Assembly: GCA_029959085.1 (NCBI GenBank)
Contig: JARWIR010000001.1
Span: 19,955,730 to 20,019,729 of the forward strand
Source: Nemophila menziesii
Taxonomy: Eukaryota > Streptophyta > Magnoliopsida > Boraginales > Hydrophyllaceae
Reading direction: 5' to 3'
DNA length: 64,000 bases
Positions 22,149 through 33,658 of this stretch are shown here, one piece after another. The translations under genes were made by a program, and so were the position numbers. Under the pieces are notes generated by a model, which saw nothing but the letters and a program-made list of their open reading frames with translations, did not search any database and was not told the origin of the DNA. Every line of letters starts with the position of its first letter. Within the stretch, counting starts at the first letter, position 1.

Positions 22149-23795
22149 TGATGTCTCCCTAATTGTTCTTATTTTAGACCCTTGGGAGACATCATTTCTT
22201 ATGTTTATTTGAATATTTTGATAGACTTTTGGACTAAATATGCAATAATCCGATTTTCCTCTTTTATTTCTAGTATTTTTGATTTATTAAACTTTTGCGC
22301 GTAATCTTGTGTATTTTAGTGAAAAGTTTGTAGGTTTTGAATATTAGGTAGGAGAGGAATCCGAGAAGAAAGTCAAAGATCGTGATATGGAGTCAAAGCT
22401 TGAAGATAAATCCCGAAAAGAATTATATTTTGAAGCTGCAAATCTGGAAGATAGGCCAAAGATTGCTGATTTCGAGGCACTTACGAGTTGATTTATCCGC
22501 TGACCTTTGAAGAGATTATGTTCCTTATCGAGTTACGGAAATTTAGCAAGTGATTTCAGGTCAATCGGAGTTATAAAGAATCGGATAGAGCTGTTTTAGT
22601 GGAGGTGGTGCAGCAGTTACGGGATTTGGACTTAATTAGTGGACTTGGGCTTTTCTAATTTTCACTTAATCCTTAAGTAAAAGCCCTAATCCGATTTTAT
22701 CATTATAAATAGGCCTTTAGACCTCATTATTCAGCACCTCTCATATTTTCTTCAATTTACAAATCCTTAGAGAGAGAGAGAGAGTCAAAGACCTCTCATT
22801 TTATTCTTCAATTCAAATCATCCTTAGAAGAGAGTGTCCGGAGAAGAAGCAGAAGCAAGGAAAAGAAGAAGCCAAGAGCTGGAGACTGTCTATATCCCCA
22901 CTTCGCAGCCAAATCAACTCTGTAATTAAGTTCTTCTATTTTATTCTGTAAAACATTATGAACTCAATTATGTCTTTAGTTTTTGTCTTTCCGTTAATTA
23001 TGAGCTAATTCCATTTAATACTTGGGAACGCATAATGGGTTAATCCCTACTTTGTTTTATTTCATATGATTGGATTTGGGATTTCAGTAATTTAATTCAA
23101 ATTGGGTCTTTTGCATGTTTCTGTAATTTGTGATTATTTACTGTTCTTAAAGTAGCTAATTAATAACAGGTTTTAGTATCTAGGCTATTCCACATAGTGG
23201 CGTGTGGATCATCTTGACGGGGGGGGTTTAGATACGGAATTAATTACAGAATATAAGGTAGGAATTATTTGACTCTAACGAGCGTAATTAACCTTATGGC
23301 CTATTGGGTATTTTTAGCTTAATCATTCGAAGGTGGATCATAATCACCCTGACGGGGTTTGTGACACCCTAGAATAGCTTTGTAGTCCACCCTGACGGGG
23401 GTACGAAGATTCCCGAATCCCGACCTATGTTAATTGACCAATTTGTCCCTTAAACAACATATGGAATGAAATAGAGGTAGGATAAATCCTTGCGTCTCTC
23501 AAGTACTGCCTGCTCAAATTTGCGTCTAGCATTTATTTACTTGTGTCTAATTCCATTACTTGCATTTTTACTTAGTCTTTAATTATCTTAGGAATTAGAA
23601 AACCAAACAAACATTATCAAATCTGTTATTTACATTCAAAGTGCAATTATTCATTAATTGATAAGCATTGTAGTTAACCATACCGTCCCTGCGAACGATC
23701 CCGTTTATCACTATTATTACTTGGGACAACCGTACACTTGCGGTTGTGGTTCTTTTTCTTATTGCATTATTTTTAGAACACTCAAAGGACCACCA
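22149..23795 (+). repeat. Left LTR of element 1
   Basis: Starts tgatgtctccc, ends ggaccacca. An 11-bp inverted repeat opens it (22149-22159 with 22184-22194). A (GA)n run and tataaatag near 22705 suggest where transcription starts: tataaat as TATA box, with R/U5 downstream. Confidence 0.88.
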
Positions 23796-23801
23796 AGTTT
23801 T

Positions 23802-23819
23802 TGGCGCCGCTACAGGGGA
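23802..23819 (+). other. Primer-binding site, degenerate tRNA-Asp type
   Basis: tggcgccgctacagggga follows the LTR. It resembles the complement of the plant tRNA-Asp 3' end used by Athila elements but has mismatches in the middle. Confidence 0.75.
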
Positions 23820-23876
23820 CGGTAGCGTGTGACCCCGGTGTTTATCTTTTAGTGTTTAATTGCATTTATTTTACGC

Positions 23877-24614
23877 TTGGTTTGTTTTAGTCTCTTTTCA
23901 GGGTTTTCTTTAGGTATGGAGAATTTTTGTTATCAAGTTCAAACTCCACCACAATCCTGGTTGGATCAACTGCAAGACTCCTTTTATAAAATATATACTT
24001 TTCAGAAGTTGACACGAGGGAGCTTTAGAGATCAGGAGGAAAGGCTAAAGAAGTTAGAAGAATCACTCAATTGTTTCATCAACACTTCAATGGTTAATAT
24101 GAAAAATGATGAGGCAATAATCAATGCTACCACATCATTAGTGCAAGACATGCAACAAAAACATCAAATTATGGAGCAAAGATTGATGCAACTCACAGAG
24201 ACAATTGAGAGGCTACAACAAGCACCATCTATGCAACTTGGACAAGGTACAACAATTGATGATGAGGCCATTGAAATTGATAGCGATGTTTGGTTCGATG
24301 TATTTGAAGAGTTTAGTCTTCAAGAAGAGGATGAATTGGAATCGCCACAAGTTGTAATTAGTGAACTAGAGATTCCAATGAGAGAAGAACCAATCACGCT
24401 AAGCATAGATGAGGTAACTATTGATAAGCAAGTTGATGATGAGTTTGAATCTTGTAAAGATGATATTTTGGCTATAGAAGAACCTACCAAGCTGGTTTTA
24501 GAGGAATCAAATGTTGAGTCCTTGGTTGAAAAAGAGACAGAAGAAATAGAAGAGATTAGATACTCCTCTTTTATCACCTCCAAATCCGATAAAGATAGAC
24601 ATGTTAGAGGATGA
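23877..24614 (+). CDS. Element 1 coiled-coil/acidic open frame (gag-region remnant)
   Basis: The open frame encodes up to 245 aa; a start at the internal MENFCYQ is as likely as the first Met. Residues of about 45-115 look like a coiled coil (EERLKKLEESLN, EQRLMQLTETIERL). The rest is strongly acidic (EIDSDVWFDVFEE, EIEEIRY). It lies where gag starts but has no recognisable gag core and no CCHC zinc knuckle, which the related element 2 does have. The frame is lost near 24560 and continues in another frame at 24601. Function unknown; it may be a degenerate spacer of a former gag. Confidence 0.5.
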   Translation: MVCFSLFSGFSLGMENFCYQVQTPPQSWLDQLQDSFYKIYTFQKLTRGSFRDQEERLKKLEESLNCFINTSMVNMKNDEAIINATTSLVQDMQQKHQIMEQRLMQLTETIERLQQAPSMQLGQGTTIDDEAIEIDSDVWFDVFEEFSLQEEDELESPQVVISELEIPMREEPITLSIDEVTIDKQVDDEFESCKDDILAIEEPTKLVLEESNVESLVEKETEEIEEIRYSSFITSKSDKDRHVRG

Positions 24615-24795
24615 TACAGTAAATAAAGCATTTGTAGAAGCGTTTAGCGAAGCTAGAATCAACGCTCAAATGCTTGAGATTTTTGAAAAGGGACTCACAC
24701 CGCAACAAGTACTCACAGATGATATCTCGGAAACATATAAGGATGCGAGTGTAGAGATTGAAGAAGAACAAGTGGCCCTAGTGATTGAAGATTAG
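24601..24795 (+). pseudogene. Element 1 conserved pre-protease segment
   Basis: DDTVNKAFVEAFSEARINAQ, then MLEIFEKGLTPQQVLTDDI, corresponds to DTELKTFVEAYTPENINAQ, then MLEIAKKGLTPQQVFTHVI in element 2 (47.7-47.8 kb). The protease that follows in element 2 is missing here. The frame is shifted relative to the coiled-coil frame upstream. Confidence 0.6.
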
Positions 24796-25140
24796 TCTGA
24801 AACATCATTTGTTTTGGGCAAAAAGCTTGAGGAGGTGCCACTTGGGTTCCCCATTGTTCCAAAAATGTCTAAAGAAGTTAAAGAGAAGGACCACCACCAT
24901 GAACCCGTGAAGATGAGAGCTAAAGTTGAGTTTGGGGTTGGAACCAAGGTTGCTTGGAAGGCCTCGAAACAAGATAATAGGCCACGAGGTTTCAAGAATG
25001 CGTGGATGTGACCATTTGTTGTTACTCGAGTGGTGACGGAAAAACTGATAGAAATACAACCTTTGGAAGGTCATAGGCTTAGAATTGTAGATTTTCATAG
25101 CCTCACCCACTACTGGGGAGGCTACATACTCAAGGGATAA
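24796..25140 (+). pseudogene. Integrase C-terminal tail remnant of element 1
   Basis: The frame reads EFGVGTKVAWKA, then RPRGFKNAW, a stop at 25009-25011, and PFVVTRVVTEKLIEIQP, VDFHSLTHYWGGYILKG. This is the beta-barrel-like end of a Ty3/gypsy integrase that normally follows the catalytic core. The core is absent. Element 2 retains the same tail (48.39-48.61 kb), with differences spread along it. Confidence 0.7.
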
Positions 25141-25894
25141 TGGAGGTAACTCGTCGAGCTTAACGACGTTAAACAAAAGCCATTTCAAGTGTATAGTAGT
25201 TAATTGCTTTCATGTCTTCAAATTCTTAGTATAAAGTAGAGTAATGGTTATTTATTAATATTTATTTTTAAGAAATGAGAAAGGTTGGTGTTTGTGATGA
25301 TTACAGGAGTAAATGTCATGAGTTTGGGGTAGTTAGGTTATTAGCAACTTCGGAAGATCATAACTTGACGCTCGGAGGTCGGAATTAACTTTTTCTTGAG
25401 CCTAAACCACTTAATTTTTCGAGATATATCCAATAGTGGAGTCCAAAAGTTCTGATAAATAGCCCAAAGTTTCTTACCTGTGCGTAAAGAGACGCAATTC
25501 ATGTTGCGAAATGAAGAAAACCGAATCTTGAGAAAGATGGTAACTCCAATGGAAAATCTGAGTAGTCCAATGGATCGGGAGCGCAATTTCCAATAAAAAT
25601 AAGTATAAGGTTCGTAAAAATCCGAGATGTAAGCAAGGAGAAATCGAAAAAAATAAGATGGAAATTTTCTACGAATACGCAACCCTTTGCGTCCAGCGAA
25701 GTTGGCAAATCCGCGACCATTTCCCAACTCTCTGACCACTGCGTCTGCAATGACGCAAAAGTGTTGCGTTTAGGTAAAAAAAAAATTCAGGACACAATCA
25801 GAGAAAGTTCGGCAAGCGATATCTTTGCGCTCGGGTGTCCGAATCAGGTGATCTTTGAGCCTAAACTACATAGCTTTTCGAGATATAGCTGTTG

Positions 25895-25950
25895 GGGAGG
25901 TCGTCATTCGCGACCGGCTAGCCGGTAATCTGACCGGCATGCCGGTCGTG
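25895..25950. repeat. Short CCGG palindromes of element 1
   Basis: accggctagccggt and accggcatgccggt, both perfect palindromes of 14 bases, lie within about 35 bp. Similar but more numerous palindromes occur at the equivalent place in element 2 (48.85-49.27 kb). Confidence 0.65.
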
Positions 25951-26873
25951 GTCTCGGCGAAAAATTGACAAAGCTTAAGAAAACCTTATTTTTTCCTCTC
26001 CTTTGGCCTCCAACACATGAAACACCATTGACAACGAACCAAGACTCCAAAAACACTCAAATTCCACCATCAAAACACCAAAATATCATCAAATCATCTC
26101 TCTAAACATCATCCAAACACATAATCAATCACAAATCTTTCCAAAAACACCAAGAAATTCAAGTTTTAACCCAAAAATTTCTTCACCACAGCTTAAATTA
26201 TATCCTTTAAACCTCTCCAACACCATAGATATTAAATACCCATCTCAAATAAATCCCCAATCCCACTACCGTGCCACTTTCAATAATATCAAGAGACACA
26301 AATTTCATCAAAATCTTTGGTAATTTGAAGGTTAGAGATTGCAAGTGCAAGGTATCAAATCATCATAAATTCCATGGCCAATCCGGTAAAATAACTAGAA
26401 CTCTTCTTTTCTTTCTATTACTAGTTGGGAATTAAGATTTATTTTCGTTATTTGTCGGAGGAATTGTGAATTGTTTGAGTCTATTAATATTATATATTTT
26501 GCAAGTAATCTTTAAGTAGGTGAAAACTTGAGTTTGGGTTCATCAAAGATGACCATGAAGGTTGGAAAAGGTACGAAGAACATGATGAAGATAGAAAGCT
26601 GGGTGTTGAGGAAAGTGTTTCGTAGAAGAGATGATGATTTAGAGGGTTAGGAAAAGATGAAGACTTGGAAAATATGACAAAAGAGTTCGAGGTAACGAAG
26701 AACACTTTATTCAAGATGAACGCAACAAATACATGATCTTTTAAGCTTGATAAAGAAGTATTCAAAACTTCAACATGAGACTACACGTAATCGGCCTAGT
26801 GCCGATCCAGATATGTTTTCCTATCCTTTCTCATTTAGTGTATATTAGTTTAATTGCTTTATTGAGTCTTTTC

Positions 26874-26893
26874 GAGTCGTGGGGACACGACTC
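26874..26893 (+). other. Perfect hairpin, 8-bp stem with ggga loop (element 1)
   Basis: gagtcgtg-ggga-cacgactc. The identical 20-base hairpin occurs at 51018-51037 in element 2, where flanking sequence has diverged more, so it appears constrained. Confidence 0.8.
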
Positions 26894-28247
26894 ATTTTTG
26901 AGTTTGGGGTGGGTTTCGTTGCCTCATCCCAGATTTTATGTTTTATTTGTTTTTAATTGCTTTCAATAAATTAATTAGGAGTTGTGTTTGACTGTAGAAG
27001 ATTTTAAATGTCCCTTTTAAGCATACTTTTGATGAATCTATGATAGTAAATAGTGGACTTTAGGGAATAACATAAAACGCGCTTTAATTGCATGCAAACA
27101 TAGATAATGAATAGGAAAAATTAATGAACAATGCAAAAGAAGTAAACTTGTACTTAAGGAAAATGTTTGGTTTGTAGAACGTGAGATCTAAATTAGTAGA
27201 GAACCCACTTAGATATGAACTAGAGACGAACCATGTAACTAGGAAAATGATAGGGGCAATTCTTTGATAGCCATTTGAAGCCTTTTAGCTTGCTATCCCT
27301 TATATTAATTTTATCCGTCTTAGCCCAATTTTGAGCCTTAAGCCTTTCTTTTGTAGCCACGATATAAGCCCATTATCCCTTATATTATTAGGCATGACCA
27401 AATGACCTGCACTTGAATCATATTCCTGAAACCTGTCTCGAGCTTGAGTTTGGGGTGGAGGGTCCACATTTGGGAAATTTCATTGGGTGGGAAATGATGT
27501 GTTTGTATTGAGGCACAAAAATAAAAGATGATATTATTATTTGTAACCCTTTGCCAGGATTTGAAAAAGAAAAAGAAAAGAAAAAAATTATAAGAGACAT
27601 GACCATTCACATCAAAAGGATGGTCATGGGTATCTTGTACAAAAAGAAGAAGAAAAGAAATGAAAAAGAAAATAAAAAGAAAGAAAGAGTAAAATAAACC
27701 GGCAAAGTGGAATATTTTGAAAAATCATCTTAGTTTATATTGGGTTGACATGGGAATTCCCAACATTATCGCGTCAAATGGGTTGAGCGAGAACATTATA
27801 TGAGTGTAAACTCAAGCTCGTGGACAGTTGTTGATGGTAAGTGAGGAGAGAGCCAAAAGCTCACTTCAAATTTACCAAATATACATACCACACCGTCCCT
27901 AAGCCTACGCTAAAACCGTAAAGTCCTCGTGATTCCTAGGTGCATGGTAAGTTAATAGGGAGTATACTAAGTGGAGTGTTCAAAGCGAGTAAGGATCGAG
28001 GAACAAACTATAGCCATCATAATGAGATAAGTACAAGTGTAACCTTCTAACATTGCAAAGTTAATTTTATGATTGAAGTTATTTGTGTTTGATGTTGCAT
28101 GATTAGGGTATGTGTATGTCAGTTCTTAATGTTTGCTATATGAGATTTATCTTTATAATTGCTTTTGGGTTTATTTGCTAGCTTCTATTTTCTCTTGCAT
28201 CTACTTCATTCCCCTTGTTTTTTGTTTTACTTTGTCGGGACGACAAA

Positions 28248-28265
28248 GATTTGAGTTGGGGGTCT
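28248..28265 (+). other. Polypurine tract of element 1
   Basis: A tract with gagttgggggtct directly precedes the right LTR; the same tract precedes the element 2 right LTR. Confidence 0.75.
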
Positions 28266-29910
28266 TGATGTCTCCCTAATTGTTCTTATTTTAGACCCTT
28301 GGGAGACATCATTTCTTATGTTTATTTGAATATTTTGATAGACTTTTGGACTAAATATGCAATAATCCGATTTTCCTCTTTTATTTCTACTATTTTTGAT
28401 TTATTAAACTTTTGCGCGTAATCTTGTGTATTTTAGTGAAAAGTTTGTAGGTTTTGAATATTAGGTAGGATATGAATCCGAGAAGAAAGTCAGAGATCGT
28501 GATATGGAGTCAAATCTTGAAGATAAATCCCGAAAAGAATTATATTTTGAAACTGCAAATCTGGAAAACAGGCCAAATATTGCTGATTTCAAGGCACTTA
28601 CAAGTTGATTTATCCGCTGATCTTTGAAGAGATTATGTTCCTTAGCGAGTTACGGAAATTTAGCAAGTGATTTCAAGTCAAACGGAGTTATAACAAATCA
28701 GATAGAGCTGTTTTAGTGGAGGTGGTGCAGCAGTTACGGGATTTGGACTTAATTAGTGGACTTGGGCTTTTCTAATTTTCACTTAATCCTTAAGTAAAAG
28801 CCCTAATCCGATTTTATCATTATAAATAGTCCTTTAGACCTCATTATTCAGCACCTCTCATATTTTCTTCAATTTACAAATCCTTAGAGAGAGAGAGAGA
28901 GTCAAAGACCTCTCATTTTATTCTTCAATTCAAATCATCCTTAGAAGAGAGTGTCCGGAGAAGAAGCAGAAGCAAGGAAAAAAAGAAGCCAAGAGCTGGA
29001 GACTGTCTATATTTCCACTTCGCAGCCGAATCAACTCCGTAATTAGGTTCTTCTATTTTATTCTGTAAAACATTATGAACTTAATTATGTCTTTAGTTTT
29101 TGTCTTTCCGTTAATTATGAGCTAATTCCATTTAATACTTGGGAACGCATAATGGGTTAATCTCTACTTTGTTTTATTTTATATAATTGGATTTGAGATT
29201 TCAGTAATTTAATTCAAATTGGGTCTTTTGCATGTTTCTTTAATTTGTGATTATTTACTGTTCTTAAAGTGGCTAATTAATAACAGGTTTTAGTATCTAG
29301 GCTATTCCACATAGTGGCGTGTGGATCATCTTGACGGGGGGTTTAGATACGGAATTAATTACAGAATATAAGGTAGGAATTATTTGACTCTGACGAGCGT
29401 AATTAACCTTATGGCCTATTGGGTATTTTTAGCTTAATCATTCGAAGGTGGATCATAATCACCCTGACGGGGTTTGTGACACCCTAGAATAGCTTTGTAG
29501 TCCACCCTGACGGGGGTACGAAGATTCCCGAATCCCGACCTATGTTAATTGACCAATTTGTCCCTTAAACAACATATGGAATGAAATAGAGTTAGGAGAA
29601 ATCCTTGCGTCTCTCAAGTACTGCCTGCTCAAATTTGCGTCTAGCATTTATTTACTTGTGTCTAATTCCATTACTTGCATTTTTACTTAGTCTTTAATTA
29701 TCTTAGGAATTAGAAAACCAAACAAACATTATCAAATCTATTATTTACATTCAAAGTGCAATTATTCATTAATTGATAAGCATTGTAGTTAACCATACCG
29801 TCCCTGCGAACGATCCCGTTTATCACTATTATTACTTGGGACAACCGTACACTTGTGGTTGTGGTTCTTTTACTTATTGCATTATTTTTAGAACACTCAA
29901 AGGACCACCA
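28266..29910 (+). repeat. Right LTR of element 1
   Basis: Colinear with 22149-23795, with scattered substitutions and a small length change in a G run. Ends ggaccacca and is followed by the target duplication aaaca. Confidence 0.88.
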
Positions 29911-29915
29911 AAACA

Positions 29916-30400
29916 TCTTACCGACACAGAAAAACCTAAAACTTAGACACTATGATACTGAAAACTGGTATGAGTAACAGATAGATTTGGTAACTCGTTT
30001 TCTTCTGAAATGTTCCTTCTGTAAACAGGTGTGGGCTGGATTGGCTCTACAAATTCACATTGTTGAGGACTTAAACGATAATTTGGGGGCATGGATAACA
30101 TAGATATATGAAGGGGCGGAAACCACATACTTGGATAAACGCAGGGTTATGGCCTATATTACGATGACTATGTGGAAAATTTGGAAACAGGAAATAAAAT
30201 CAATACATGAAAACTCCCGCCTTGACCCGAATAATGTTATTCAAGCTGTGCATGCATGGATGATGATCTTTATGGCACCGAATGGGATGCAACTCCAAAT
30301 GCAAACACGGGTGCCCAGAATGTACCTTTCAGAGTCCCATGGACAGCAGAAGAACTGTGTGGTACATATTCTATCATGACATGCCTTGAGTTCTGTCGTG
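29916..30400 (+). pseudogene. LINE relic, right part (zf-RVT and linker)
   Basis: Continues the frame broken at 22148: ILPTQKNLKLRHYDTE, then VWAGLALQIHI and MAYITMTMWKIWKQEIKS. These match IPTGRNLVKRHCDVE, VWAGLALQINI and VLLTIWNIWKSKMKS in the intact LINE. It carries stops and a damaged zinc-binding motif. Confidence 0.75.
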
Positions 30401-31810
30401 GTCACTTTGAAGAGATATGCGAAGTAATGAGGTAGTGGCGGCCTGACTCTGTGATTTTTGTAGGGTCATGAAGTCGTACGAAACAGTAGTGGTGGCCAAA
30501 CTCCATGATGATGGTTGTGGGCTAAATTTTTTTGAAGCAAAGCAGTGATGGTGGCGGCTTGATGTGAAGGAGATGGACTAGTTTTGCTTGATCGTGTAAA
30601 ACATAAGAAGGGGGTGTGGTGTGGAGAGGGTTTCAGAAAATAGAAAAAAATGCTTGTGATACAGCCTAGCTAACAGGCTCATCGGTTTGGTTTTTCCCCG
30701 ATTTTGACCAGCTATAAATAGTAATGGTTCGGTTTTCGTTTTCGCTTTGTTCATTTTTTTTACGGTTCGTTTGGATACTGTAAAATCCCTAAACCCAACC
30801 TTACTTTGGTTCAGTCATATAGACTTAGGCTTCGTTTTTTTATGTGATAAATACTGAATGTTGAACAAACATCTGAATAGAAATTATTTAGTTAAGAGAC
30901 AGTGTTTGAGTGAATCAGATTTACCTTTAAATTTTGATGAAACATATCAGTTAAGAGCCATTCAGATATGAATTGGTAAAAAACCTATCTAATCTCATTG
31001 ATATAGTGTCTTAATGAACCAGATCAATTTTTCCATTAAGTGCTAACAAGCATCCCCCTTAAGTTTGGATTCAGCTAGGTTCGGTTTCAGTTTTCTTTTA
31101 AAGGTTCGATTAGATTCACTTTTTGATTTTTTTTTCCATTTTGTTCTTCTTTTGGTATTTTTCACAAGTTTTTAATGAATAAGAAATTAAATTTATTAAT
31201 TAGTAAAACGATTTAATGTGCTTTAAGATTTAAAAAAAAAATATGCATTAAGTTCTGCCGCGCTCAAGATATATTGATCAGTTTATATCTTGTAATATCA
31301 TTAACAAAAATAACAATATTATTATAAGATATATTTTCTTCGTCTATTTTTATTTTTCCACTTTTTTAGTGTATAAAGATTAAAAAGAATATTTAGTACT
31401 CCTCATTTTTACACAATTACTCTTATACATGAGCTTGTTTATTACAATACTTTACCTACGATTTATTTAATTAGGTGTAATATTAAAAAAATATCTAGGT
31501 GTTGAAAAAGGGACAAATGATATTGGACACCTCTTTTTAGAAAGTTGGACCAATAAAATTAAATGGAGAGAGTATTGTTTTTATCGGTTCGACTTAATTG
31601 GTGCGGTTTTAAAAAAAATAAAAAATCTAATCTAACCTAATATATGTTTATATATCCGACCTGGTCTGGTATATGATAATACATTTACCATTTGAATCGA
31701 ATTCCGATAAAACCTAACCTATAACCCCTCCCTTATAAAACAAAATTAAAAAATCCAATATAGATTTGATCATTGTCAAAATGCTCGCTTACTTATGGGA
31801 CTTGATGGCA
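30401..31810. other. AT-rich spacer, possible degenerate Stowaway-like MITE
   Basis: No gene is supported. Around 31330-31575 the ends (cttcgtctatttttattttt and aatggagagagta) recall the ctccctccgtcc termini common in plant Stowaway MITEs, but they are too eroded to confirm. Confidence 0.3.
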
Positions 31811-31818
31811 TTTTTTGA

Positions 31819-31989
31819 GGAGTAATGATACCCAAATTCACACCATCCAATATAGCATCCATGATGTGGCGTGATTTGAGTGTATGTAAATCGTTAATCT
31901 ATTTACTTTCTCGATTTGATTGACGACTTACTTCAACTCAAATCATATCACGTCATAAGTGGTATATCGGATGGTATATATCATTACTC
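31819..31989. mobile_element. MITE, second copy of the ggagtaatgat family
   Basis: Starts ggagtaatgata and ends tatatcattactc, the same inverted termini as 4208-4399. Flanks ttttttga and ttttttag resemble a decayed 8-bp duplication. Confidence 0.6.
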
Positions 31990-32044
31990 TTTTTTAGTAT
32001 ATGATGAAGTTTTATCATGGAAATCATATCATTATTGATCTGAA

Positions 32045-32508
32045 TAGGGGCTGAGCCACGTTACCCCTAGAGGGGTGCCATGAATCCCCTGACTTTAAAA
32101 AAAAAAAAAAAACTCTCTTACAATCATAAAACTATTTTACCTCTTAAATTTTCAAAAAAATAATATTTGTCCTCTCTTAAATTTTCAAATTTTTTATTTG
32201 GCTTCTCTAACTTTTAAAATTGTTTTATAAGAATTATAATTATTTTATTTATAAAAGATATCTTATTATTTAATAACAAATTATATATTATTTTGTATTA
32301 TATAAAAAATAATTAATTTAAAAATTATATTGAAACTTATATACAATCTTTATATTGATTTGTAATTTTTTATAATATAAAAGTTTATTTTATAATTCTT
32401 ATAGAATATATAAACCTATAATATAAATAAGTTTAAAGGAAAAAATTTAAAAGCATTACCCCCAAACTCTTTGGCCCCACCTACGGGTAATTTTTGTCTC
32501 CGCCCCTA
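32045..32508. mobile_element. hAT-like MITE with 8-bp target duplication
   Basis: Ends are taggggctgag and ctccgccccta (one mismatch as inverted repeats). Flanking 8-mers gatctgaa (32037-32044) and gatttgaa (32509-32516) differ at one base. The 464-bp interior is AT-rich and non-coding. Confidence 0.72.
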
Positions 32509-32639
32509 GATTTGAACATCAAAATAATTATCTAACCCTTTGTTTTGCATGCCAACATCTAAAAGATTTGAGTTTTTTTTATTTTAGCTTTATTTTTAAA
32601 AGATATTAGTTAGCATATAGGAGAAAGAATTGCGGATCT

Positions 32640-32882
32640 AACACCCGGGCGGTATCCCGCTTTCCGCCCCTCCTTAAGAGCGGTTGGCTGGATGCCGCTC
32701 CTAGTTAATTTTATAATTAGGAGAAGGGCGGTCATCGGGAGACCGCCCTTAGTTCAAAGATTATAAAAAATTACGCTTAATTAAAAAAGTCTTGCCGCCA
32801 GGAGGGCGGTATGCTCCATACTGCCCTTAGTTCAAATTTTTAAAAAAACGAAGGGCAGTTACCGAGAGACCGCCCTTCCCTG
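32640..32882. repeat. Cluster of GC-rich hairpins (agggcggt / accgccct)
   Basis: At least three foldbacks lie in AT-rich linkers: agggcggtc...gaccgccct near 32725-32750, agggcggtatg...catactgccct near 32804-32826, and agggcagt...accgccct near 32855-32877. The pattern resembles subterminal repeats of CACTA elements, but no cacta terminus or target duplication was found. Confidence 0.5.
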
Positions 32883-33366
32883 AATAATGCTATCCTCCCA
32901 ATTCATAAACCCTAATCCGAAAATTTATACCCCACACTCCCCATTTCTCTCTTCTACACCCAAAATCATCATAATATCTACAACTATTTCATCAAATTCT
33001 TGGATATTTCACCTTGAAGGTAATTACTATATCCATTTTGTATTATATCTAATATATTTAAGTAAGAAAATTATGGGTTTTTTTTAATAATAGTTGTAGA
33101 AGTTTGTGGTTTAAATTGATTAGTTTAAACTAGGTTTTATATATTGTGTTTGATTTAGTGTTGATTAGTTTTAAATAGGTTTTATTTATTTTGTTTAGTT
33201 TAGTATTGATTTGATGCTAAGTCCGTAATTATTTCTATGAGTATGCTAAAATGCTAATATCATTTTAAAAAAAGCTAAAATTAAAAAAAACTCAAAAGAT
33301 TTTCAAACCATTTAAATTGAACTTCTGCAAATGTTTGAAAATGACTGAGTAGTTGTAGTATGATTA

Positions 33367-33374
33367 TTTATAAA
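33367..33374 (+). promoter_or_regulatory. Possible TATA box of the glutaredoxin-like gene
   Basis: tttataaa lies about 290 bp before the chosen start codon and is followed by a CT-rich leader (33580-33625), as is common in plant 5' UTRs. Inference only. Confidence 0.3.
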
Positions 33375-33658
33375 GAGCTTTGAAAGACGTGAATTATAGA
33401 AAAAGAAAAAGTGGTAAAGAATGAGGTTCTAATTGATTTGGTCTCATCATCCTTACCTCGTGCAGCAAACAGTATCTATCCATCCAAGATTTGAAAATTG
33501 AATCTAACTCCCTCCATCTGTACCTCCAAGGACTTTTTTTGAAAAGAAAAGAAAAGACTGAGTTTTATTTACCATATCTATCTTTTCTTCTCTTCTCTTC
33601 ACTTCTCTATCTCTCTCTAATAGTCTGTTATCATTACAGAAGAAGCAACATTAAAAGA

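Larger units (their letters stand above)
25141..28247 (+). other. Long non-coding 3' region of element 1
   Basis: No protein-coding frame is supported. Landmarks shared with element 2 occur in the same order: CCGG palindromes; the hairpin at 26874-26893 followed by catttttgagtttggggt; gcttgagtttggggtgg near 27440; aaccctttgccaggat near 27545; ccggcaaagtggaat near 27700; agtgaggagagagccaaaagc near 27840; and accgtccctaagcct near 27892. The ORF2 present in element 2 is missing here. Confidence 0.6.
22149..29910 (+). mobile_element. Athila-like Ty3/gypsy LTR element lacking pol (element 1)
   Basis: A 7.76-kb element with about 1.65-kb LTRs, 5-bp duplications aaaca (22144-22148 and 29911-29915), a tRNA-Asp-type primer-binding site and a gagttgggggt polypurine tract. 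The interior keeps a coiled-coil/acidic frame, a short conserved segment (INAQMLEIF..GLTPQQV) and the very C-terminal tail of integrase. Gag core, protease, reverse transcriptase, RNase H and integrase core are absent. It is inserted inside a LINE relic whose halves rejoin across it. LTR differences are scattered (roughly a few percent by eye), so it is older than the LARD element. Confidence 0.9.
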
